From Coix lacryma-jobi var. lacryma-jobi (Eukaryota > Streptophyta > Magnoliopsida > Poales > Poaceae), in the NCBI GenBank assembly GCA_009763385.1, contig CM019826.1, forward strand, positions 82,655,942 to 82,719,941: DNA of 64,000 nucleotides. Direction: 5' to 3'. The notes under the pieces are model-generated. The model was not told the DNA's origin. It worked only from the letters and a program-made list of their open reading frames with translations, and searched no databases. The translations under genes were made by a program, and so were the position numbers. The first letter of the stretch is position 1; every line of letters begins with the position of its first letter. Shown here in pieces: positions 56,201 through 64,000 of the stretch.

Positions 56201-57700
56201 GGTGGTGATGGTTTGGCCAGTGGGCGGCCGTAGCTCGCCAGCGACGAGCCATGGCAGACGGTGGCGGTGGTGGTGCTCGGCTTGGCCGTTTCTGGTGGTC
56301 GCCGGTGAAATTGGTGGAGGCAAAAGCTTAAGTGAACCCTACGGAGGCTATTCGAAGGGTTGGATCGGCCGGTGAAGCTCCGATGGAGCTCGACCACGTG
56401 CATGGCCATGGCGGCGTCCATGGCGCTCGGTTGGTCCAGAGGGGAAGGCTAGAGGGTGGTAGAGTTGAGGCTAGGTGGTGTTCTCACCTTGCCTTGGCGT
56501 TGTGAAGCTCAACGGAGAAGAGGGGACTCGGCGGAGGTTTGGTCGGGGACGAACGGCTTCGAGCTCTGGGTGGCGCTGATGGCGACCGCGGCGGCGCTCC
56601 TCGGGCTCCGGCGTCAGCGGGGCTCGGCTGGGGAAGATAGCGTGCGCACGACGTGTGCACGGTGAGGGCAGAGTGGCTGGCGAGAGGAATCAGACGGTGG
56701 TGGACGGTTGCGGCCGGAACGGAAGGGTGTCCTCGCGGTGTCGAACGGCGACGGCACGAGCGTTCACGCTTCGCGTTCGTTCGCGGGGAGGAGAAGTGAG
56801 GGCGAGAGCGAGGGAGTGTGCGAGTGGGTGAGTGAGAGAGTAGGAAGTGGTGCTCGGGGTTTTGGCCGTGGTCTTGGCCGGCCGGTGGTCGTGGCGGGGC
56901 CCGGCGTGGCGTGCGGCAGGCGGTGGCACGGCGAGCGAGGGCAGCGCGGCAGGCAAGGCGGGCGCGGAGTGGCCGGGGGAGATTGTGGCGTGATCGAGTG
57001 GTGAAGGATCGGGCGAGGAGTGGGCGAGCGGGATACGGCGCAGGCGAAGGCGGCCACGCGGCGGTTGCGGCCGGCGTACGTCGCGGCCGTCAGGGTGACC
57101 GGCGCGTCGCGCGGCGCGCACGCGGCGAGCGCGGGGCGGGGAGCGGCGCGGTGCGGGCGAGCGCGCAGGCTGGGCCGAAAGGCCAACTGGGCCGGAGTGA
57201 GGGCGCCGGAAAAATTGTTTTCCTTTTTCTTTTTCCAAAAACTTTTCAAACTTTGACCATTCAAAAATAGTTTCAAAAACTTCAAACTAGGTTTTGACCC
57301 AAAAATAAAAGTTGCTCAAAATAATTTTCTCTACAACTTTCATATAAGACACTTTTTCTGAAAACCATTTTTACAACCTCCACATAAATAAGCCAATTTT
57401 TGAGACCATAAATCATTTTGTTTATCTCATTTTTATTTGATGAATAATTTTGGACTAAATCAAAGTGTCAACATGAAAGAATTTGGGTGTCAAGTGCCAA
57501 AAAAACACATATTTTTGGCTCCTTTAATTCGTGTGTTTTTTTGGCACAAAACACCCATGTGTTGGTAGCCTTAAAAACACACAAGTTTTAACTAGACAAG
57601 CCCTAATAAAGGTATTTTGCTTTGGTTTCTAATCTTCACTTTAAATATTTTTAGGTTTCTACTCTCCACTTTAATTATTTTACAAAAAATTAGGTGTCGA
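53248..57700 (-). repeat. Long Ty3/gypsy LTR-like block (Del/Tekay type), copy 2
   Basis: Same segment order as copy 1 and, inverted, copy 3. On the minus strand: AT-rich start (to ~57200), GC-rich island (57190-56030), AT-rich region T-rich on the sense strand (56030-54890), a short coding-like segment (54860-54710), then a region with 'ggatgttcccgtaatacccc' and 'gcgccctctagtatggaaat'. It interrupts the Athila gag. The right boundary is unclear. Family assignment is inference. Confidence 0.55.
54710..54860 (-). other. Conserved coding-like segment in Tekay-type LTR (copy 2)
   Basis: On the minus strand one frame reads EEVNPAADTNLPECPSHEAS then VFAQGKPRSIL. The copy at 63390-63545 reads EGIDPADLNTNLPECPTHEA then SVFSQGKPQSIL. 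In the last 22 codons I count five silent and three replacement differences. The segment is GC-rich between AT-rich neighbours. It may be an exon or a relic of one. Confidence 0.45.
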
Positions 57701-57794
57701 TAAGGTCAATGATTTTGACAAAGCTCAATATAAGAGTCAATAAAAAAGGAGACCTTTAATCTAAGGCGGTTGGAATGTCCATCTCAGTTAATCA
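57701..57794. other. Short spacer
   Basis: AT-rich junction sequence between the Tekay-like block and the MITE-like relic. I recognise nothing in it. Confidence 0.3.
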
Positions 57795-58110
57795 ATCTGT
57801 AGTAGTGACACTAATTTATAGTGTTAAACATAGACTAATTATAAAACTAACGACATATATTGGGACTAACTTATGAGACAAATCTATTAGCCTAATTAGT
57901 CTATAATTTGACAATGTATTGGTACAATAGACATGTGTTAATGATGGATTAATTAAGCTTAATAGACTCGTCTCGTGAATTAGCTATGGTTTCTGCAATT
58001 AGTTTTCTAATTAGCTCATATTTAATACTCCTAATTAACATTCAAACATCAAATGTGATAAGAAGTAAATTTTAGTCCGTGAAACCACTTTGTGTAATCA
58101 CATCATCATC
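57795..58110. mobile_element. MITE-like DNA transposon relic
   Basis: It contains the phrases 'ctaattagtctataatttga', 'gattaattaagcttaataga', 'cgtctcgtgaattag' and 'gcaattagttttctaattag'. I recognise these as a widespread non-coding grass element with the pattern 'attagtctat...aatagattcgtctcg...'. Clear terminal inverted repeats are not visible, so the superfamily is left open. Confidence 0.45.
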
Positions 58111-58268
58111 AGTGAACTATGATTCTATAGCATATCTTGAACCTATTTCAAATTATTAAATATATATAGTATTTAATTTGTTGAGTTATACAATATATAT
58201 ACAAAATTACGGTGTAGATTTAATAATGATTTATGGAATTAATAAATGTGATTTATCGAATTACTTAT
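58111..58268. other. AT-rich spacer
   Basis: AT-rich sequence with 'aatatatatagtatttaatt'. No feature recognised apart from the GAATA site at 58269-58273. Confidence 0.3.
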
Positions 58269-58273
58269 GAATA
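58269..58273. other. Target-site duplication GAATA (left)
   Basis: GAATA stands immediately before the TG of the solo LTR and is repeated exactly at 60358-60362. Five bases is the usual duplication for copia integrases. Confidence 0.9.
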
Positions 58274-58671
58274 TGAAGGACCGAGAGAGCTAGCAGAAAG
58301 CGACCAGAGGGGGGTGAATGAGAGCTTTAAATTTTTCTTTCGGAAACTTGAAGCCTCTGTCCCGAAAATCAACCCCAAGAGCAAAACCGATGCACGTGAT
58401 GTCCATGACCCAAGACAATGGGTGGATGTTCCCTAGGAACACAGCGGGACACCACAAAAATTCCCTCACCCAAGTTCACGCAGGTCAACTAGTGACAGGA
58501 TGAACTTTGGGTAACCTCAACCTCCCCCGAGCAACGCGAGGGGGATTCAGGCTATTTTGAAAAGCGAGAAGCCCAATTTCTGTAGAGCACGAAGTTAGGA
58601 ATCCAACGCAACAAGCAGATCTCAAATCGAAAGTCGGACGAACAAACTGCGGACGAAAACGTGCAAACTGC

Positions 58672-58965
58672 AATTGACCGGACTCTGGTCAGCGTCCGGT
58701 CAGTGAGCACCGGACGCGTCCGGTCATGTAAAATCCAGTTTGGGACCTTACTGTTCCGGACCGGACTCACAGTAGAGAGCGTCCAGTCAAAAACAACTCA
58801 GCGTCCGGTCAGAAGATACGTGTAGTGAACAGTGTAAGGGTCGCGTCCGGTCACTTCCACGTCAAGTGTCCGGTCAAGCTACGAAGTACACACGCTGTGC
58901 ATTCAACGACCGGTCGCACGGGGTCAGCGTCCGGTCAACCCGTGCCCAGCGTCCGGTCACCCCGA
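58672..58965 (-). repeat. R/U5 palindromic motif array (solo LTR)
   Basis: GCGTCCGGTCA-type motifs recur about ten times, with CCGGACGCGTCCGG as a fused palindrome. Confidence 0.75.
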
Positions 58966-59739
58966 AAATGCACAGTTCGTCCACCGATTCCACTCGATCT
59001 CACCCAAAACGAATCCTCTAGGGATCTAACTTGGTGAGAGGAGTCACAAGGAGGATAATGAGCTATCTCTAAGAGATCATGGCTCGAACCTATCTCTAAA
59101 TCGATGAATCGAAGAAATTCGAGGGAAGAGAGAAAAACTTGACCCGAAATGAAAATCAACCGATCTACTGGCTCATGAGGTTAGAGGTGAATTCCTTCGG
59201 TGGAAAGAAGTGCCTCACGATCTAGAACAACTTGGTTCAAACGGATTTGCAAACGACGCACCAAGCAAAGAGATCGATCGACGAGAAAAACGTGGAGAAA
59301 AAGCAACCCGCGAAGAACAAGAACAAAACGTGAATCACAACCATGAATTTGCAACCGTGTGGCTACCACACGCTACAATAGTGAGATTACGGTCTCACTT
59401 CCTCAAAATCTCACGGGCACAGAGGTATTGTTCTCTTCTCTGTGGATCTCAGTTCGCTACAGCAGGGAATGAGAGAGCAGGAAAACCTAGAAGCAAAAGA
59501 GCAAATGACTGAGGTACTTTGGGAGGTGGGTGTCTCCCCTACTTATCCTAATTCTAATTCCCACTCTACCCCTAGTTATTTACAGAGCGACCCAGCCAAA
59601 CCCTAAGGCTATCCTGGACCAACTCGTGGTAGATGCTGATCCGACGGCCTCGCCCGCACAACTGGTAGCGTTGCCTCGACGCAACCTCACCGATTGCCGC
59701 CACGTGCCGCCTCCGCTCCGCTTGTCCTTTTCACGGACT

Positions 59740-60000
59740 CCGTCCCCCGGTTTTGAGGCCCAAACCGGGAAACCAGCCTTCACGACTAACCCCCGGTTTT
59801 GAGGCCCAAACCGGAAAACCAGCCGTCCATCGCCTGAGTTTTGTGGCTCAAACTCAGAAACCCGCAGCACCCAGGTTTTGAGACCCAAACCTGGAAACCG
59901 TCCTCAGTCCGAGTTTTGTGGCCCAAACTCGGAAACCATCAGCGCCCAGGTTTTGAGGCCCAAACCTGGAAACCGTCCACTCGGTGGTTTTTCTGTGGCT
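59740..60000 (-). repeat. U3 hairpin array (solo LTR)
   Basis: Units in plus-strand order have arms CCCGG, CCCGG, CTGAG, CCAGG, CCGAG, CCAGG with complementary partners around a GTTTTGAGGCCCAAAC core. Confidence 0.8.
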
Positions 60001-60357
60001 CAACCACCAAACCGAGCCGTCGAGGGGATGCACCGCCCGTGCACCCCGTCCACCGACACGTGTCCCCAGGTCCTTGACCCGAGCAACACCATGTCCCGCA
60101 AGTCTTCGCTCGTCGCTGTCCCAGGCTGCCAGCCACCACAGGTGATCCTCAGGCCACCGGTCCCTCAGTCCAAGCCTCACGTCCGCCCTTCACCGCTCCC
60201 GGTCCGTCGGCACGACACGTCTCTACTTGACCTTCACCTTTCCCTCGATCACTGTCTCCGTGCTCGACACCTGCACAACACAAGCCAAAGAACATGCGAT
60301 CAAACCTGTTGACAATCACTCATCACTCGAGACTCGGCATACACCCATGTATCCGCA

Positions 60358-60362
60358 GAATA
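60358..60362. other. Target-site duplication GAATA (right)
   Basis: Exact repeat of 58269-58273, directly after the terminal A of the LTR. Confidence 0.9.
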
Positions 60363-60747
60363 TTTTGGCGTAGATATTCTCTGGATTATTATATCTTAGA
60401 TCTCTGTTGTCCTAGCATATTGTCGTGATCACGAAACTTGTTGATAGGCTACGCCCGTGCACCTAAAGCATCTCGATCATCGCAAAGGAGGGTTCGTCCT
60501 TGAAAGTTCTCGGTTTTCTATTATTCTTAGGCTAAGCATGTTGATTGATTGATATTTTTTTTGGCTACATCACTAATTCACTTAGACCATTGTGGTTGTC
60601 CTCATTTTCCATAAGCAATGTAGAACGATATGTATGCAATGTCCATGATTCAAGCTTGACATGCATGGTCACTGCAAGAGAAGATCGTGATTTGGTATTT
60701 AAGGATGGAGGGATTATTATATGTGATATATATAATTCTTTGGACAT
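60363..60747. other. Unassigned AT-rich sequence
   Basis: Intergenic-type sequence with no credible ORF. With 58111-58268 it forms the site into which the solo LTR's parent element inserted. It may be the inner part of a Helitron-like element ending at 60775. Confidence 0.3.
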
Positions 60748-60776
60748 GTGCGTGTCGCACGTGCATTTCAGCTAGT
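60748..60776 (+). mobile_element. Helitron-like 3' terminus
   Basis: GTGCG-TGT-CGCAC forms a 5-bp hairpin, followed 11 bases later by CTAG and then T. A short hairpin before CTRR inserted at AT is the standard Helitron 3' end. The 5' TC end is not identified and no Rep/helicase ORF is present, so it would be a non-autonomous copy at best. Confidence 0.35.
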
Positions 60777-60834
60777 TTTATAAAATAGAGAATAATGAGC
60801 ATAACATTTCTCATGTAGACACTTTGCCCTAATT

Positions 60835-63800
60835 AAGGGTAGAATCATAATTAAAAATATAGAAACAAAAATGATTTCTAGCCCTAATATTAGCTTTAAT
60901 TATGTGCAGGCTAAAGAAATGATTTTTAAAAATTATGTCCTATAGGAAAGTTGTAGAGAAAATTATTTTGAGCAACTTTTGTTTTTGAGCCAAACCCTAG
61001 TTTTGATTTTTTGAAACTGTTTTGAATTTAGCAAAATTTAGAAAAGAAATGGGAAAAAGAAAAGAAGTTTGTTTTTCTCCGGCGCCAAACATCCGGCGCA
61101 CTCGGCCTTCTCGGCCCAGCCGCTCCGCGCGCGCGTCGTGTTGGCGCCCCGACCCGCGTCCGCGCCGTACGCCGGCCAACCGCCGCGTGGCCGCCGCTGG
61201 CCCGACAAGATCCTGCTCGCCCTATCGCCGCGCGATTGCATCCTCGCCCCGTCGTTTCAAAATCCGCCGCAGCCACTCACGCTCGCCTCTCCTGCCGCGC
61301 TCGCCTCGCCGACTGCGCACACCCAGTTGTTGTCGTCGGCCATGGCCCCCGCCACGACCGCCTGCCCGGTCGAGCCTGAGCAAAACGGCAACACCGTTCG
61401 CTCTCTCCCCCTCATTCGCTATTCCGCACCCGCTCTCGTCTCCCTCTCTTCTTCCGCATGACAGCGCGAGCCGAAGCTCTCGCACCTGCCACCGCACGCC
61501 ACCACATACCGCCACCGGCGTTCCAGCCTCAACCGAACCTCCGCTGTCCGATTCCTCTCTCCCGAAGCTCCGCCTCATTCCCGCACACACGGTGCGCACG
61601 AACGCGCCTTCAGCCGAGCTCCACCGACGCCGGAACATGAGGTGCCCTCTTCGGTCGTCAACGCCGCCGAGGAGTACTCGCCGCCGTTCCACAACCACCG
61701 AGCCACACCAAGCCCTCTTCTTCTTCGACGAGCCTCACCGCGCGAAGGCAAGGTGAGAACACCCATTCGTCTATTCTCTACCACCCCCAAGCTCTCTGTC
61801 TCCGCACGGCCGAACACCATGGCTGCCGCCACGGCACGAACACGAGGTCGAGATTTTCCGAAGCTCCACCGGCCAAACCATCACCCATAGCGTCTTCCCT
61901 AGGGTTCACTGATCCTCACACGCACCTCAATCGAGCCGGCGACCGCCGGAGATGGCTCAGCCGAGCCGCACCGCCGCCGCCGTCCACCTTTGTTCGTCGC
62001 CGATGAGCTCCGTTCGTGCTCTAGCCAAACCATCACCACCATCGAGTTCTCCTGGTCGAGACGAACTCATCCATGCCCTTCTCACCGCTGGCGACCTCAC
62101 CGCTGACGAGCTCTCGCCGGTCAACCGTCTCCCCTGTTCTGCTATCGCTGGCATGTGGGCCCGTTGACTCCGCTGGCCCCGCGCATCAGTCTCAGTCGAC
62201 CCATAGACCAAACCCAATGAGCCCTGACCGGGGATTTCAAATGTTTTTCTTTTTCTTTTATTTTCCAGAGATGCTTGTTTATTTTATATAGCTTGTTTTA
62301 TTGATCCAAATGAAATACTTTAAGTTTTGTTAATAGGTTCATAAGTAAAGCTATCTGGGAAAAATAAGAAAGTATTTTTGGTTCAAGTTTATTTCACTGT
62401 TTTTATTTATTTCAGTTATGTGAAATCTGTTACATAAATGTGTTGTTATATTTTATTGTAAGATAAAATTATGGTAAAATTTGTGTATGCTCTTTGTCAT
62501 GAATAGCATTTGGAAAAAAATTATGAGGGCCTATTTCTGAACAAAAAGTATCTATTCAATATTTAAATGTCGTTTTAGCTGTTTGCTTAGAATATTTCTT
62601 GAGAGAAATATATGTAGAAATAAAATATGGGAAAATTTATGAAGCATTTGTGTATCTGAATGAAGCTTAGAAAAATGTTGTATATAGTCAATTGTATGGA
62701 AGAAAATGTACTTGTAGTACAAATGTGCTTTTCTGAGTTTTTTCTTAGAACATTCATACAGAAAAGATTATGCCTTTGCTATTCATGGAACTTTCTGGAT
62801 AAATATGAAATGTTGTCTAGAATCTGAGAAAAGTATAAAAAAATAATGTTTCATACTTTTCGAGCAGGGTTGTAGTTCAAAGTTTAAATCTGGTTGAAAC
62901 TTTGGAAATTTGTGTAGAATTATGTATGCATGATCTAGCAATTATTTTTCTGCAGTAGGGTTGTTTAGGTAGAAGAAGCCAGGAAAAATATAAAATCTGC
63001 TGTTTGACACTTTTCAGAAGAAAACTTAGTTCAAAGCACCTTTTTGGCAGTTTATTTAATCTTTTTATATCTGCTGTTCAGTATTTTATTTCTTGCTGAA
63101 ATTTGTGCAGTAAAGTCCAGTAAGCGCAAATTAGCTGCGGTGATTTTTGTAGATTTTTCTGAATAAAGGAAACAACACTTGCTGTACAACTTGGGTTATT
63201 TTGAAATAATAATTGGGAAGTAATTGGGTCGATAATTTTGTGACTACAATAAAAATAAATGCTTTCCCCAGTGTCAAAAGTTGTTCAACAAGTTGGTTTT
63301 ATTGGTTTGTAAAGATATTTCGCTTTTGCATACCATCGTAATGCACCATGCATTATTAATTATTTATTACCACATTGCAACTAGGATCGGTAGCTCAGGA
63401 GACCAACACAGAGCCAGAAGCAAGCGAGGAGCTGGAGATCCAGGAGGTGCCGCCGAGCGAAGGAATCGATCCAGCTGACCTCAACACTAACCTGCCTGAG
63501 TGCCCCACTCACGAGGCCTCAGTCTTCTCCCAAGGCAAGCCCCAGAGCATCCTAAGTCTCCCAGTATTTATAATTAATTTAATTAAGTATTTTATACTGT
63601 GATGCATTAGGTATAGGAGTTGATTAAATCCTACTTGTTGCATTATCCTTCGTTGGTTATCGATTATACCTGCCTTGTTATCCTGTTACTTATTCATAAG
63701 TAGAACTGCTTAGCCTGCTTAATAAAATAGTAAATAAAGGATGTTCCCGTAATACCCCTAATGGGTAGTTACCGGATCACGATTAACTATATTTGCTATC

Positions 63801-64000
63801 GTGGAAAAGAACCTGAGTAGTAATGAAATACGGTCAACTGGAAGGCAAGGCACCAAGTTGAAACTTTGGGGCAGCTCGTCCGTTGGATCGTGTAGGTTTG
63901 TATCGATGTTGGCCCTCCTTCATTTTTGAAAGCGCCCTTTTACTTAGGGTGCCGGTGATGTATTCCCAACCCCGAAGCCGGTTAGACGTTGTTCGGGTCG
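60835..64000 (+). repeat. Long Ty3/gypsy LTR-like block (Del/Tekay type), copy 3, runs off the window
   Basis: It is the inverted counterpart of 53248-57700. 'aaagttgtagagaaaattat' near 60950 matches the complement near 57340. A GC-rich island (61080-62220), a T-rich AT region (62230-63390) and a coding-like segment (63390-63545) follow, then 'ggatgttcccgtaatacccc' and 'gtaatgaaatacggtcaact'. Overlapping ORFs on both strands of the GC island are not credible genes. The window ends inside the block. Confidence 0.55.
63390..63545 (+). other. Conserved coding-like segment in Tekay-type LTR (copy 3)
   Basis: The frame reads EASEELEIQEVPPSEGIDPA and continues LNTNLPECPTHEASVF, matching copy 2 at protein level. 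It follows 'ccacattgcaactag', which looks like a splice acceptor after a long T-rich region. A possible exon; no donor site was identified with confidence. Confidence 0.45.

Larger units (their letters stand above)
58274..60357 (-). repeat. Solo copia LTR, 2084 bp, minus orientation
   Basis: On the minus strand it runs from TGCGGATACATGGG to CGGTCCTTCA with no internal region on either side. GAATA flanks it on both sides. It is the product of recombination between the two LTRs of one inserted element, and it fixes the LTR ends of this family. It contains the U3 hairpin array (59740-60000), a TGACCGGACGC palindrome array (58672-58965) and a run of six C near its end. It is closest to the D LTR by motif type. 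Confidence 0.93.

Noticed and set aside
61022..62291. ORFs of up to 244 codons on both strands
   Set aside because: Same GC-rich LTR island as above; the inverted copy at 56030-57190 does not keep the same frames.

Overview
The window is a nest of LTR retrotransposons from a plant nuclear genome, almost certainly a grass. It holds long SIRE/Maximus-type Ty1/copia elements with ~2 kb LTRs, Tat-lineage (Grande/RIRE2-like) Ty3/gypsy elements with antisense genes, Athila-type fragments with a tRNA-Asp primer site, and ~4 kb LTR-like blocks resembling Del/Tekay chromoviruses. I found no host gene, rRNA or tRNA gene. Family names come from motif recognition, not from a search. Three gaps of exactly 500 N (4398-4897, 21863-22362, 49093-49592) are probably fixed-size scaffold gaps, so their true lengths are unknown.

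Layout. 1-2462 is the 3' end of a decayed copia element (Z). 2463-10982 is copia element A: 5' LTR, gap, gag, pol, 3' leader, with many lesions. 10983-13611 is a minus-strand copia 3' LTR plus adjoining leader. 13612-14645 is a minus-oriented Tat relic. 14646-18818 is a minus-oriented Tekay-like LTR. 18965-21862 is the 3' end of another minus-strand copia element (F). 22364-33584 is a Tat element with intact reading frames: gag-pol, three tandem arrays, a convergent antisense gene and a 3' LTR. Its 5' LTR lies in a gap. It is inserted in copia element B, whose reverse transcriptase/RNase H half, 3' leader and LTR run 33585-38855. 38856-39721 is a partial copia LTR, and 39722-42109 a second Tat fragment. 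42110-49092 is minus-strand copia element D. 49593-53247 holds Athila-type LTRs, primer sites and a gag fragment, with a small copia fragment between. 53248-57700 and 60835-64000 are Tekay-like LTRs in opposite orientation. Between them lie a MITE-like relic, a solo copia LTR with a perfect GAATA target-site duplication, and a Helitron-like terminus.

The most interesting unit is the young Tat element. Besides an open 1603-codon gag-pol it carries, on the other strand, what reads as a three-exon gene: two GT-AG introns of 98 and 109 bp, both phase 0, predicting 1097 residues, with its own TATA box. The predicted protein starts at the first ATG after the TATA box with a sequence matching seven of the first eight residues of the mature histone H3 tail. 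The TATA box and the ORF start are recognisable at nearly the same spacing in the relic at 14.1-14.6 kb, and the end of a related antisense frame survives at 41.95-42.11 kb. The convergent 3' ends of pol and the antisense gene are separated by tandem arrays. The heptamer ACCTTCG/CGAAGGT occurs 19 times by eye in gag-pol alone.

The copia LTRs carry two further structures: in U3, about seven hairpin units whose arms change together between copies; and in R/U5, subfamily-specific palindromic motif arrays that would lie in the RNA leader.
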